DNA of 64,000 nt, taken from assembly GCF_000472905.1 (NCBI RefSeq), contig NZ_AXAR01000004.1, positions 1 to 64,000 on the forward strand, given 5' to 3'. The DNA comes from Alicyclobacillus pomorum DSM 14955 (GTDB lineage: Bacteria; Bacillota; Bacilli; Alicyclobacillales; Alicyclobacillaceae). Below, one piece after another: positions 29,227-38,322 of the stretch (position 1 is the stretch's first letter; every line of letters starts with the position of its first letter). The notes below the pieces were generated by a model, which searched no databases, was not told where the DNA came from, and saw only the letters and a list, made by a program, of their open reading frames with translations. Position numbers and translations under genes: made by a program.

Positions 29227-29255
29227 ATTGTACTATATCACGGTGTACCGATGAA
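29227..29255 (-). promoter_or_regulatory. possible promoter of the asp23-fakA-recG-psd unit
   Basis: On the minus strand TTCATC (29255-29250) and TACAAT (29232-29227) are separated by 17 bases, 33 bases above the asp23-like start. The -35 match is weak. Confidence 0.4.
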
Positions 29256-29262
29256 TGCACAG

Positions 29263-29292
29263 TTGCGTCTCGAGAAATTCTTGTGCTAAAAT
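29263..29292 (+). promoter_or_regulatory. rpmB promoter
   Basis: TTGCGT (29263-29268) and TAAAAT (29287-29292) are separated by 18 bases, 63 bases before the rpmB start codon. It is divergent to the asp23-like promoter. Confidence 0.5.
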
Positions 29293-29355
29293 ACCACAGC
29301 GAGTGTTTGTGTGTATAACTTATGCGCTTTGCGGCTCAAAGGGGGGTGCGGAGAA

Positions 29356-29547
29356 ATGGCAAAACGCTGTGAGATCTGTGGCAAACAACCGCAAACCGGT
29401 AACCTCGTGAGCCACGCGGAAAACAAGACAAGGCGCCGTTGGTTGCCGAACATCCAGTCCGTGAAGGTCAACCAAGGCGGTACGGTGAAACGCATCAAAG
29501 TATGCACGCGTTGTTTGAAAGCCGGTAAGGTAAAACGTGCTGTATAA
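29356..29547 (+). CDS. rpmB: 50S ribosomal protein L28, zinc-binding form
   Basis: The 63-residue L28 begins [16 protein letters not shown] and ends with [14 protein letters not shown], so it has two Cys pairs for zinc. The ATG at 29356 has AAGGGGGG upstream; the frame opens 15 codons earlier without a ribosome site. It is on the plus strand between the divergent asp23-like gene and spoVM, as in B. subtilis. Confidence 0.97.
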   Translation: MAKRCEICGKQPQTGNLVSHAENKTRRRWLPNIQSVKVNQGGTVKRIKVCTRCLKAGKVKRAV

Positions 29548-29594
29548 TGATTGTCCGCAATGGACCCTTCATAACGCGGCGATGCGCCGCCGGC

Positions 29595-29634
29595 CACAAA
29601 GAAAGCACCCGACGGGTGCTTTCTTTGTGTTTTG
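29595..29634. terminator. bidirectional terminator between rpmB and spoVM
   Basis: A perfect 16-bp stem (29595-29610 with 29614-29629) around the loop GAC is followed on the plus strand by TGTTTTG. It can serve rpmB on the plus strand and spoVM on the minus strand. Confidence 0.85.
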
Positions 29635-29675
29635 TATGCCTGCGCGCCCGCTCTTTGCCCCCACCGTCTGAGCGG

Positions 29676-29756
29676 TCAGTCTCTCGAAAACACACCAATA
29701 CAAGCCTTTACAATACCTCCCACAAATCGAGGAAGTTTGATGGTGTAAAATTTCAC
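29676..29756 (-). CDS. spoVM: stage V sporulation protein M (SpoVM)
   Basis: SpoVM is an amphipathic peptide that binds the convex forespore membrane and anchors SpoIVA, which founds the spore coat. The frame encodes 26 residues, the exact family length, from a GTG at 29756 with GGGAGG about ten bases upstream. It begins with KFYTIKLPRFVGGIVKA after the initiator and ends GVFSRD; about 18 of 26 positions match the B. subtilis peptide as I recall it, including P9 and the GGIV segment. It lies between rpe and rpmB as in B. subtilis, though thiN is missing. This proves a sporulating host. Confidence 0.95.
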   Translation of the reverse strand: MKFYTIKLPRFVGGIVKACIGVFSRD

Positions 29757-29892
29757 AGCCGCTTCGCCTCCCTGTTCTTCAACCATCGGTACGCACACGA
29801 TGATGCCTCTGGATATCGGTACATATATATTCCCGTAATCGGGATATGTGCACAGTGTGCTCCCAGTATGGCCGAGGGACATCCTTTGAAAT

Positions 29893-30561
29893 TCAGGGAG
29901 TTTGGCTTGCGTTTTCCCGCAAAGCCGCAATGGCGGCGCGGTAATCCGTTGCGCCGAACACCGAAGATCCAGCCACAAATATCTCGGCGCCCGCTCTGTG
30001 TGCTGGACCGATGGTCTTCGGTCCAATCCCGCCGTCCACTTCAATTGGCACGTCCGCCCGCCCGAGCTGGTCCAGCATTTGGCGAGCCCGTTCAATCTTT
30101 GAAAGCACGCTGTTCAGAAACGGTTGCCCGCCGAAACCAGGATTTACGGTCATCAGTAGCAACATATCGATGTCGCTAGCCATTTCTCGAACGACGTCCA
30201 GCCCTGTCCCTGGATTTACCGCCAGACCTGCTTTGACACCCCGGTGTCGGATGTGTTGTACGGCCCGATGAATGTGCGGCGTAGCCTCTGCGTGTACAGA
30301 GATCAGGTCCGCGCCGGCCTCAACAAACATGTCAATGTGACGTTCTGGCCTATCCACCATCAAGTGCACGTCCAACACGCAGGAGAAGCGCTTGCGCAAC
30401 GCCTCGACCACCCCTGGTCCCATGGTCAGATTTGGCACAAACGAGCCATCCATGACGTCGATGTGTATCCAATCCGCGCCGGCCTCCAGTACGGCCTGCA
30501 CTTCCTCCGCAAATCTCCCAAAGTCCGCAGCCAGAATCGAGGGTGCAATCCGAACGTTCAA
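29893..30561 (-). CDS. rpe: ribulose-phosphate 3-epimerase
   Basis: Rpe interconverts ribulose 5-phosphate and xylulose 5-phosphate. The 222-residue TIM-barrel protein has APSILAADF, HIDVMDGSFVPN, VNPGFGGQPF and EVDGGIG motifs. The start is TTG at 30561, set by GGAGGAG eight bases upstream and a 4-base overlap with the rsgA stop; the open frame extends 43 codons further without support. A gap of 136 bases separates it from spoVM, holding CATACT and CACATAT elements 14 bases apart that weakly recall a sigma-E promoter. Confidence 0.95.
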   Translation of the reverse strand: MNVRIAPSILAADFGRFAEEVQAVLEAGADWIHIDVMDGSFVPNLTMGPGVVEALRKRFSCVLDVHLMVDRPERHIDMFVEAGADLISVHAEATPHIHRAVQHIRHRGVKAGLAVNPGTGLDVVREMASDIDMLLLMTVNPGFGGQPFLNSVLSKIERARQMLDQLGRADVPIEVDGGIGPKTIGPAHRAGAEIFVAGSSVFGATDYRAAIAALRENASQTP

Positions 30562-31433
30562 TATTTCGTCTCCTCCTTGTGCCGAATCTCCTCGTACAGA
30601 GACCGATAGCTGGCATACCTGGCCGCTAATAGTGCCCCCTCCGCGACCGCCTTTCGAACGCCACAGTCCACTTCGTCTACATGCAGACATCCTCGATACG
30701 CGCAGCGAAGCGCAGGCTCATGGAAGTCAGGGAAGTAGTTCCGCAGCTGGTCAGAGGCTACGGTGATCTCCAGCTGGCTGAACCCTGGGGCGTCGGCGAC
30801 AAAGGTCTCCGGATTCAACTGGTACAGCTCCACATGCCGGGTCGTGTGACGGCCTCGTCCCAACTTTTCACTGACTTCCCCCATCTTGAGCCCAAGGCCA
30901 GGGGACAGTGCGTTGCCAAGGGACGACTTGCCCGCGCCCGAGGGACCGACGAAAACAGCGACGTGGCCGAAAATCACGTCCTGTACGGCCTCGACGCCGT
31001 GACCGGCGTGGACGGAAACCGCCAACGTTTTGTACCCCGCCTTCTGGTACGGCGTGACGGCTTGTTCCAACTCGTCTTTCGTTCCCAAATCACACTTGGT
31101 CACGACAATCACCGGTTCAATGTTTTCACTCGACACTGCGACCAAAGCTCGGTCCAACAGGTTGGTGTGAAACGTCGGGTTCCGCAAGGAAAATACCAAC
31201 AGTGCCATGTCGACGTTGGCAATCGGCGGACGAACGAGTTCTGTCTTCCGCGGCAAGACCTCCGTTACAATGCCCTCGGAACGTCCAATCGGCTCAAACT
31301 TGACCCGGTCGCCCACCAACACCGTGATACCACGTTTGCGAAATACGCCGCGTGCTCTGCAGCGGCGCACCCCCTCTTGATCCGCCACGTCGTAAAATCC
31401 TGAGAGTGCGCGCATAACGACCCCTTCTGGCAC
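30558..31433 (-). CDS. rsgA: ribosome small subunit-dependent GTPase RsgA
   Basis: RsgA (CpgA) checks late 30S maturation. The 291-residue protein has an OB domain, then a circularly permuted GTPase domain in which TKCD (G4) precedes GPSGAGKSSLGNAL (G1), and a C-terminal zinc region with CAYRGCLHVDEVDC. The GTG at 31433 has AAAGGAGG seven bases upstream. It is coupled to rpe and sits below the kinase gene prkC, which phosphorylates CpgA in B. subtilis. Confidence 0.95.
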   Translation of the reverse strand: MPEGVVMRALSGFYDVADQEGVRRCRARGVFRKRGITVLVGDRVKFEPIGRSEGIVTEVLPRKTELVRPPIANVDMALLVFSLRNPTFHTNLLDRALVAVSSENIEPVIVVTKCDLGTKDELEQAVTPYQKAGYKTLAVSVHAGHGVEAVQDVIFGHVAVFVGPSGAGKSSLGNALSPGLGLKMGEVSEKLGRGRHTTRHVELYQLNPETFVADAPGFSQLEITVASDQLRNYFPDFHEPALRCAYRGCLHVDEVDCGVRKAVAEGALLAARYASYRSLYEEIRHKEETKY

Positions 31434-31457
31434 ACACCGTCCTCCTTTCTTCATCAT

Positions 31458-33449
31458 TTACTGATACGGCACGGGCTGATCATTCGTCATCTGCCCGTCC
31501 TGGTAGACCATCACTTCGCCGGCTTTGTCCGGGGTGACGTACAGTGTCACTTTCCACGCCTTCGTCGACTTAATGGTTTCGTCCACCACTGGCACGCGCG
31601 TACCGGTGGCATCAGTCGTGAAGATTTGCACGTGAATCGGCACTTTGTCTTTGTCTTTCACGTTCACAGTGACGTATTTTGCCTTGGCGTTGGCGGGCGG
31701 GTTCGCTGAAGGACCGCCATTGCCCATTCCACTCGTATTGTTCAAGCCGTTGCCCGTATCTCCACCGGATCCCCCGGAATTACGGACGACGTACAGGCTG
31801 ATGACGGTACCGGCCGGTACTTTCGCGCCTGGCTTGGACGGTGTCGTATCCAGAACCGTCCCGTCGACGCCGTTCCCGGGCACGTAGGAGGTAGCCCCAA
31901 CCTGCAGTCCAGCATTGAGTAAGGCCTGCTTGGCATCTGCTTCGTCCATACCAATCACACTGGGAACCGTCACCATACTGCCTTGGCTGACCTGTACGGT
32001 GATTTTCGTGTTCAATGTAATGTTCTCGTTGGCAGCAGGGACCGTCGCCACGACGTTGCCCGCATCATACTGACTGCTCTGCACGTCCTGTTCGATGATG
32101 TTGTTCTTAGGAATACCCAAGTTAATGAGTTCCTGCTTCGCCTGATCAAACGGTACATTGATGAGATCCGGCATTTGCATCTGCTGTTGCCCATCGCTGA
32201 CGTAGAGCGTCACGTCGCGGCCCTCTTTGATGTGCGTAGGCCCTTCAGGGTCCTGGTCGTACACAACATCCTTGGGCTTCTGATTTGCCTCGTGCTGCTG
32301 CTTGATGTGGCTCTCCGGAACGCCCGCGGCCTCAAGGAGTTTGACCGCCTGTGCGACGTTCTTGTTGCGAACGTCTGGAATCGCGATATCTGGCACCTGA
32401 ATCAGGCGCATGACGATGTAATAGGCTGCAACTACACCGATGCACAAGACGCCCACGAAAACGCCTGACCAGGCTAAAACTGTCCACCACTTCCGCTTTT
32501 TCGGCTCGGGCTCCTTCTCGGCATTCGACCCGCTGATGGCGGATTGCAAACTTCCTCCGCCAATAATCGGCACTGCAATCGTCTGGTCCGACACTTCGTC
32601 TGGCGGCACAAATTTCGGGACGTTGGGGTGCAAGAGCGCATCCCGCAGGTCCGCTTTGAGTGCTTTCATGTCTGGGTATCGAGCGTCTGGCGATTTGACC
32701 AGACAACGCAAGACGATGTTCTCCACGCTTTGCGGAATCGACTTGTTGATTTCACGAGGTTCAACGAACTTGTCTCGCAAGTGTTTGAGCGCCACGCTCA
32801 CCGGCGAATCCCCAGAAAAAGGTAATCGACCAGTCAGCATTTCGTAAATGACGACACCGAGCGAGTAGATATCGCTCTTCACATCGGTGGGTGCCCCGCG
32901 GGCCTGCTCCGGCGAAAAATAGTGCACTGAGCCGAGCACCGAATGACTTTGGTGGTGCGTAATTGTGTTCCCGGTGGAAGCGCGCGCAATCCCAAAGTCC
33001 GTGACTTTCACGTGCCCTGACTTGGTGAGCAAGATGTTGTGCGGCTTGATGTCCCGGTGGATGATGTTGTGATCGTGCGCGTGTTCCAGCGCGTCACAAA
33101 TCTGCCGAGCGATGTCCAGCGTCTCTTTCACAGAGAGAGGCGCGCGCTCGCGGATGACTTCCTTGAGCGTGGGCCCATCCACGTATTCCATCACAATATA
33201 GTGCTCCATATTGGGCGTGATACCGACGTCGTACAGGTTGACAATGTTCGGATGCGACAGACTGGCCGCCGACTGCGCTTCGCGGCGGAAGCGTCTGACA
33301 AATTCTTCGTCACCCGCGTACTGCGGCCGCAGCATTTTGACCGCCACCTGGCGATTCAGCAGCGTGTCCACCGCGCGATAGACCACCGCCATTCCACCGC
33401 CGCCTATTTGCTCTTGCAACTCGTAGCGCTCGCCTAAGCGCTGACTCAT
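31458..33449 (-). CDS. prkC: PASTA-domain Ser/Thr protein kinase PrkC
   Basis: PrkC senses muropeptides or lipid II outside the cell and phosphorylates cytoplasmic targets; in Bacillus it affects spore germination. The 663-residue protein has a kinase domain (about 1-270) with K38, HRDIKPHN (131-138, D133) and DFG (151-153), a membrane helix (322-346) and three PASTA repeats (about 350-555). A Gly/Asn-rich linker and a C-terminal beta-rich domain (about 580-663) follow. It overlaps prpC by 4 bases, so kinase and phosphatase are coupled. Confidence 0.96.
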   Translation of the reverse strand: MSQRLGERYELQEQIGGGGMAVVYRAVDTLLNRQVAVKMLRPQYAGDEEFVRRFRREAQSAASLSHPNIVNLYDVGITPNMEHYIVMEYVDGPTLKEVIRERAPLSVKETLDIARQICDALEHAHDHNIIHRDIKPHNILLTKSGHVKVTDFGIARASTGNTITHHQSHSVLGSVHYFSPEQARGAPTDVKSDIYSLGVVIYEMLTGRLPFSGDSPVSVALKHLRDKFVEPREINKSIPQSVENIVLRCLVKSPDARYPDMKALKADLRDALLHPNVPKFVPPDEVSDQTIAVPIIGGGSLQSAISGSNAEKEPEPKKRKWWTVLAWSGVFVGVLCIGVVAAYYIVMRLIQVPDIAIPDVRNKNVAQAVKLLEAAGVPESHIKQQHEANQKPKDVVYDQDPEGPTHIKEGRDVTLYVSDGQQQMQMPDLINVPFDQAKQELINLGIPKNNIIEQDVQSSQYDAGNVVATVPAANENITLNTKITVQVSQGSMVTVPSVIGMDEADAKQALLNAGLQVGATSYVPGNGVDGTVLDTTPSKPGAKVPAGTVISLYVVRNSGGSGGDTGNGLNNTSGMGNGGPSANPPANAKAKYVTVNVKDKDKVPIHVQIFTTDATGTRVPVVDETIKSTKAWKVTLYVTPDKAGEVMVYQDGQMTNDQPVPYQ

Positions 33450-34210
33450 CGCTCATCGCCCCTCTCCCGGTGGACAACGAGCACCAACGTTATGTTGTCC
33501 GGGCCTCCGCGCTCCAGCGCAAGCCGAATCAATTGGTCCGCAACGGCTTCCACTTCCTCGTCACTCGTCGCCTGTCCCAGCGGTTCCAGCAGCGACGCCA
33601 ATTCTTGCTGCGTGACCAAATTGGACAGACCATCCGTGCACAACAGCAGCGTGTCCCCCGGTGACCATTGGATGATGTCGACATCCGGTTCGCTGTGTTC
33701 AGCGGTTCCGAGAGATCGCGTGACGATATTGCGTTGCGGGTGGCGCTGCGCTTCCTCCTCAGTGAGTTGCCCTCTCCGCACAAGTTCCGCAACCAAGGAA
33801 TGATCTCGCGTCACTTGACGCAGTTCCTGTCCGCGACATATGTATCCTCGGCTGTCGCCTACGTGCACGAAAATGACTTGCTCGTGGTTGTAGAGGGCGG
33901 CAACGAGCGTCGTGCCCATGCCGACGTACTCGTCGACAGACTTCGCCGCATCCCAGATTTTTCGATTTGCTTCATGGACAGCGTGCAGGAGCAAATCTGC
34001 GGGCGAGTCACTGAGACGTTCAATCTCAGCGCGCACAAACTGACTCACCGCGTCTGCAGCCATCCTGCTCGCGACTTCCCCCGCAGAAGCGCCGCCCATC
34101 CCATCTGCGACCACCAGCAGTTGCCACGGCGTGAGTTCCGTGTGCACGGAGTAACAATCTTGGTTCACTTGGCGTACCAAACCGATATGCGACCTCGCCG
34201 CATACAGCAT
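33446..34210 (-). CDS. prpC: PP2C-type protein phosphatase PrpC (Stp)
   Basis: PrpC reverses PrkC phosphorylation. The 254-residue protein has the PP2C motifs RQVNQDC, VVADGMGG, GDSRGYI, LLCTDGLSN and GGPDNIT, with the metal-binding aspartates present. The ATG at 34210 has GGAGGG about ten bases upstream; a TTG six codons earlier overlaps that site. The stop overlaps the prkC start. Confidence 0.96.
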   Translation of the reverse strand: MLYAARSHIGLVRQVNQDCYSVHTELTPWQLLVVADGMGGASAGEVASRMAADAVSQFVRAEIERLSDSPADLLLHAVHEANRKIWDAAKSVDEYVGMGTTLVAALYNHEQVIFVHVGDSRGYICRGQELRQVTRDHSLVAELVRRGQLTEEEAQRHPQRNIVTRSLGTAEHSEPDVDIIQWSPGDTLLLCTDGLSNLVTQQELASLLEPLGQATSDEEVEAVADQLIRLALERGGPDNITLVLVVHRERGDER

Positions 34211-34261
34211 TGATCCCCATCCCTCCAAAGGTCCGCATCCAGCTTGTGTGCCGGACTTGAT

Positions 34262-35302
34262 TTACAGCTTGCCTGCGTGCTCTGCCCGCAGCTGCCCGCA
34301 GGCGGCGGAAATATCGTGTCCCATTTCCCGTCGCACGGTGGCATTGACACCGAGACTGCGCAGTTCATTCACAAACGCCTGAATCTGATCCTTCGGTGTA
34401 CGGTGATAATTCCGTTCCGGTACGTAGTTCACGGGAATCAAATTCACGTGACTCGGCAGCCCTTTGAGCAGTCGAGCGAGCCGCCTCGCATCATCCAGGC
34501 TGTCGTTCTTTCCGCCAATCAGAGCGTATTCGAACGAAATCCGCTTGCCTGTCTTGTTGTGATAATAGTGACAAGCCTCCATCAATTTTGCAATGGGATA
34601 GGCTTTGTTGACCGGCATCATGGAAGACCGCAGCTCGTCGGTCGCGGCGTGCAAAGACACTGCAAGCGTGATGGGGCGACCTTCGTCGGCAAGCCGAATG
34701 ATGCCAGGCACCAGACCCACGGTTGAAATGGTGATGTGGCGCTGGCCGATATTCAGGCCGTTCGGATCGTTCACAATGTCAATGAACTTCATGGCCGCAT
34801 CAAAGTTGTTCATCGGTTCCCCAGAACCCATCAGTACAATGGAGGACACGCGTTCGTGGGACTCATCCAGCAGTCGCTGACTGTACAGCAGCTGCTCCAC
34901 CATCTCGCCAGCGGTCATCTGGCGAATCATGCCCCCCAGGGTGGATGCACAGAACGTGCAACCCATTTTGCATCCAACCTGCGTCGAAATGCAGACGCTA
35001 TTTCCGTATTCGTGGCGCATTAAGACCGTTTCGACCGTCACACCGTCCGGCCATCCTAACAGAAATTTGACCGTACCATCCACCTTGGACACTTGTCGCG
35101 TGACTTCGCGGGACGTGCCCAAGGTCGCCTCCTGTCCAAGGCGCTGGCGCAGTGCCTTGGACAAGTTGGTCATGTCCTCTACCGAAACCGCACGACGCTG
35201 ATATAGCCATTGGAAGATCTGTTTGGCGCGATACTTTGGCTCTCCTTGGTCAGCCATCCACTGTTGCATCTCTGTCAGTGTCATATCGTATAGATGGGGC
35301 AT
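34262..35302 (-). CDS. rlmN: 23S rRNA/tRNA (adenine-C2)-methyltransferase RlmN
   Basis: RlmN is a radical SAM enzyme that methylates A2503 of 23S rRNA and A37 of some tRNAs. The 346-residue protein has the cluster motif CKMGCTFC, GSGEPMNN, and a second catalytic cysteine near the C-terminus in SAACGQL. The start is the second ATG (35302), eight bases behind GAGGAG; an ATG two codons earlier is too close to that site. It lies between rsmB and prpC as in B. subtilis. Confidence 0.96.
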   Translation of the reverse strand: MPHLYDMTLTEMQQWMADQGEPKYRAKQIFQWLYQRRAVSVEDMTNLSKALRQRLGQEATLGTSREVTRQVSKVDGTVKFLLGWPDGVTVETVLMRHEYGNSVCISTQVGCKMGCTFCASTLGGMIRQMTAGEMVEQLLYSQRLLDESHERVSSIVLMGSGEPMNNFDAAMKFIDIVNDPNGLNIGQRHITISTVGLVPGIIRLADEGRPITLAVSLHAATDELRSSMMPVNKAYPIAKLMEACHYYHNKTGKRISFEYALIGGKNDSLDDARRLARLLKGLPSHVNLIPVNYVPERNYHRTPKDQIQAFVNELRSLGVNATVRREMGHDISAACGQLRAEHAGKL

Positions 35303-35454
35303 TGTCATAACTCCTCGTCCACTCGGCGTTTTGCCAAACTCATTTTACAGGTGTTCGGCGGCCAGGATCTCGATGGCGTTTTACAAAACGCTGAATTGTA
35401 TTCTACCGCCGCGTTGCCGCGCACCATGGCGGCTACGTGTCAATTTTTATAGTG

Positions 35455-36831
35455 TCAGGACAATTTCTTGCGCAAACGAGCCATGTAAAATCCGTCTGTC
35501 CCAAACAACTCTGGAGTAAGTAGTAACCCGCGGCCCGCCTCGGCCCGAACTGCCATGTCCTCTTCAACTACACCATTCCAATCCGCCCAAGTCAAACCAG
35601 TCGTCGGGTCCGCCAGGACGGATTCCACAAGTTCCTCGTTCTCTTCCGGCATCATGGTACACGTGCAGTACACCACAACGCCCCCCGGCTTCACGAGTCG
35701 AGCCGCACTTTGCAGCAATTCACGCTGCAGTTGTGTCAATGAGCGAACGTCGTCCTGCGTCCGTTTCCACCGAATGTCTGGGCGATGGCGCAACACCCCG
35801 AACCCGGAGCAAGGTGCATCCAACAGGACCGCGTCATACCTTTCCTCTGCACCAGGTCGGTCTGGCAACGACCTCGCGTCGGCCAGCGTCACTCTGATGC
35901 TCTGCAATCCCATCCTCTGGACAGCCGCCCGCAAGTGTTGCAGCTTGTGTGGATGGATGTCACACGCCTCCACCACACCTTCATCGCCTTGCAACTCAGC
36001 AATATGCGTGGTCTTTGTGCCGAGTCCCGCGCACATGTCCAGAATACGCTGGCCTGGCTGTGGATTCAGCAGCGGTGCGACGAGCATGGCGCCTTCATCC
36101 TGAATCGTCACCCGGCCATCCTGCAAGGCCGACCACTTGTGAATGTCCAGTCCACTGTAAAACCGAATCCCCGACGCTGCCAACCGCGACGGTTCAGCCA
36201 CATCTCCGTACTCGTGCCGCAGTTCCGCCAGCACGTCTTCCCGCGACGTTCGCAGCAAGTTGACGCGCGCCGAGAATCCTGACGGTTGGTTGCACGCTTC
36301 TGCCAAAGCGACCGCCCGTTCCCGGCCAAATGCGGACTCCCAGGACGCAATCAACCAGGTCGGATACGAGTGAAGAAGCCCAATTTTGTCCGCCCAGGTT
36401 GCACAGCGGTCGGCGAGCTGCGCAAGCCGTTCACGAGCCGGCCTTTTGTCCCTCGCGAAGTTCCGCAATACACCGTTCACAAACCCCGTCGCCTTTCTCG
36501 ACGACTGCTTGGTCAACTCCACCGCATCGTGAATCGCTGCATACGGCGGAACCTTGTCCAAGAACGCCAGTTGATACACAGTCATCCTCAATATGGTCAA
36601 AACGGCGGTGTCCAAGTCCTCGAGCGACCGTGATAACAACGGCTGTATAAGCGCGTCCAGGGACCGCTGACGCTGTACGGTACCGTACACGATTTCAGTA
36701 CAAAGCGCGCGATCCCGGGGAGATAATGTATGCTGTTGTAACACGTGCTGCAAAGCTAAGTTCGTGTACTTACGGCGCTCCGTCACGTCACGAAGTGCCG
36801 TAAACGCCGCCGTACGGGCAATTGCCGTCAT
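35455..36831 (-). CDS. rsmB: 16S rRNA (cytosine967-C5)-methyltransferase RsmB
   Basis: RsmB methylates C967 of 16S rRNA. The 458-residue protein has an N-terminal NusB-like domain (about 1-140) and a C-terminal SAM-dependent domain with DMCAGLGTKTTHIA, DAPCSGFGVLRHRPD and the catalytic cysteine region VVYCTCTMMPEENE. The ATG overlaps the fmt stop by 4 bases. A 152-base gap without a gene follows before rlmN. Confidence 0.96.
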   Translation of the reverse strand: MTAIARTAAFTALRDVTERRKYTNLALQHVLQQHTLSPRDRALCTEIVYGTVQRQRSLDALIQPLLSRSLEDLDTAVLTILRMTVYQLAFLDKVPPYAAIHDAVELTKQSSRKATGFVNGVLRNFARDKRPARERLAQLADRCATWADKIGLLHSYPTWLIASWESAFGRERAVALAEACNQPSGFSARVNLLRTSREDVLAELRHEYGDVAEPSRLAASGIRFYSGLDIHKWSALQDGRVTIQDEGAMLVAPLLNPQPGQRILDMCAGLGTKTTHIAELQGDEGVVEACDIHPHKLQHLRAAVQRMGLQSIRVTLADARSLPDRPGAEERYDAVLLDAPCSGFGVLRHRPDIRWKRTQDDVRSLTQLQRELLQSAARLVKPGGVVVYCTCTMMPEENEELVESVLADPTTGLTWADWNGVVEEDMAVRAEAGRGLLLTPELFGTDGFYMARLRKKLS

Positions 36832-37805
36832 GCCTTCACCTCAGATGCTTGAAACTGCACGGTCTCGGCTGCAATCCCGCGGAACCAGTCGTCCGCGGAC
36901 ATGGGTCTCTTCCCACTCGGCTGCACTTGCTTGAGCTTCAACCACCCGTCCCCGGTCCGTACGCAGATGCCAACGCCGGCAACATTCCGCACCTGCCCTG
37001 GCTCCGCAGGCGCACTGCCAATGACCTCACCTGGCACCCGTTCGGCCGCCCAGATTTTTACATCCAAGCCGTTCCACGTCGTCACCGCACCCGGCCACGG
37101 CGACAGACCTCGAATGTGGTTGTACACGGCATCCGTCGGACGGCGCCAGTCCACAAATTCGTCGCTCCGCAAAATCCGATCCGCATACGTCACGCCCTCT
37201 TCCGGCTGCGGCGTCGGGGTGATGGAGCCGTCGAGATATCCAGGAAGCACCTGCATCAACAGCCTTGCGCCGACTTCGGCTAATCTGTCGTGCAATGTGC
37301 CCACGTTGTCGTCTTCCGCAATTGCCACCTTTTCCACCCCAACGATGGGGCCGGCATCCAGCGCGCGAACCATCTCCATGATGGTCACACCCGTTTCCGC
37401 GTCGCCGGCGAGAATGGCACGGTGAATCGGCGCAGCCCCCCGCCACCGTGGAAGCAGCGAGGCGTGCACGTTCAGACACCCGCGCGTCGGTATGTCCAAC
37501 AGACGTTGCGGAAGCAGTTGACCATAGGCAGCCGTCACGATGACGTCTGGTTTCACCTCGCGCAACTGGTTGATCACGTCGTCCGCACCCACTTTTTGCG
37601 GTTGCCATACGGAAAGCCCGAGTTCCTGGGCCACGCGTTTCACAGGCGGTGGTGTCAATACCCGTTTGCGGCCCACAGGCTTATCCGGCTGGGTCACCAC
37701 GGCTGCGACCACGCAATCGCTGCGGGCAGCCAACGCGCGCAAGCTCGGAACCGCAAAATCTGGCGTTCCCATGAACACGACTCGGTACAAGCCGTCTCCC
37801 ATCAT
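36828..37805 (-). CDS. fmt: methionyl-tRNA formyltransferase
   Basis: Fmt formylates initiator Met-tRNA using 10-formyltetrahydrofolate. The 325-residue protein has the N-terminal FMGTPDFAVPSL, the HASLLPRWRGAAPIH catalytic region and a C-terminal OB-fold domain. The ATG overlaps the def stop; a second ATG follows directly, and AAAGGAG fits either. It is coupled with def and rsmB. Confidence 0.96.
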   Translation of the reverse strand: MMGDGLYRVVFMGTPDFAVPSLRALAARSDCVVAAVVTQPDKPVGRKRVLTPPPVKRVAQELGLSVWQPQKVGADDVINQLREVKPDVIVTAAYGQLLPQRLLDIPTRGCLNVHASLLPRWRGAAPIHRAILAGDAETGVTIMEMVRALDAGPIVGVEKVAIAEDDNVGTLHDRLAEVGARLLMQVLPGYLDGSITPTPQPEEGVTYADRILRSDEFVDWRRPTDAVYNHIRGLSPWPGAVTTWNGLDVKIWAAERVPGEVIGSAPAEPGQVRNVAGVGICVRTGDGWLKLKQVQPSGKRPMSADDWFRGIAAETVQFQASEVKA

Positions 37806-38272
37806 TGAGACTCCTTTTCGTAAACAATTTCGGACGGTTTCAGGTAGTCCGTGAAGAGAATCCCGTTGAGATGGTCCAGTTCATGCTGAATGCACCGCGC
37901 GAACAAACCGTCGGCATCTAGCTCCACCGTCTCGCCGTGGCGGTTCTGAAACCGAACGCGCACGTTCATAGCACGCGTCACACGGCCTCGGATGCCAGGC
38001 AAAGACAGGCAGCCCTCGTAATCTGTCTGGGTGCCGCTGGAGCTCAGGATTTCCGGATTGACGAGCTCAACCAAACCCTCTCCTACGTCAATCACGACAA
38101 TTCGCTTGGCGATGCCGATTTGGTTGGCCGCGAGGCCAATTCCCTCCGCATCGTACATCGTCTCGGCCATGTCGTCCAGCAATTTGTGAATGGCGGGCGT
38201 AATCTGCGGAACGGGTTTGGCGATTTGACGTAAAACCGGGTCATCCCCGGTGCGAATGATTCGAATGGACAA
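37802..38272 (-). CDS. def: peptide deformylase
   Basis: Def removes formyl groups from nascent proteins. The 156-residue metalloenzyme has GIGLAANQIG (44-53), EGCLSLPG (86-93, C88) and HELDH (130-134). Both TTG codons at 38278 and 38272 are possible starts; the second lies ten bases behind AAAGGAG and gives the usual N-terminus MSIRIIRTGDDPVLR. The longer open frame has no support. Confidence 0.95.
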   Translation of the reverse strand: MSIRIIRTGDDPVLRQIAKPVPQITPAIHKLLDDMAETMYDAEGIGLAANQIGIAKRIVVIDVGEGLVELVNPEILSSSGTQTDYEGCLSLPGIRGRVTRAMNVRVRFQNRHGETVELDADGLFARCIQHELDHLNGILFTDYLKPSEIVYEKESQ

Positions 38273-38322
38273 CGTCAACAGACTCCTTTCACATGCAGGG
38301 TCAGCGCGATATATGACAGCCT

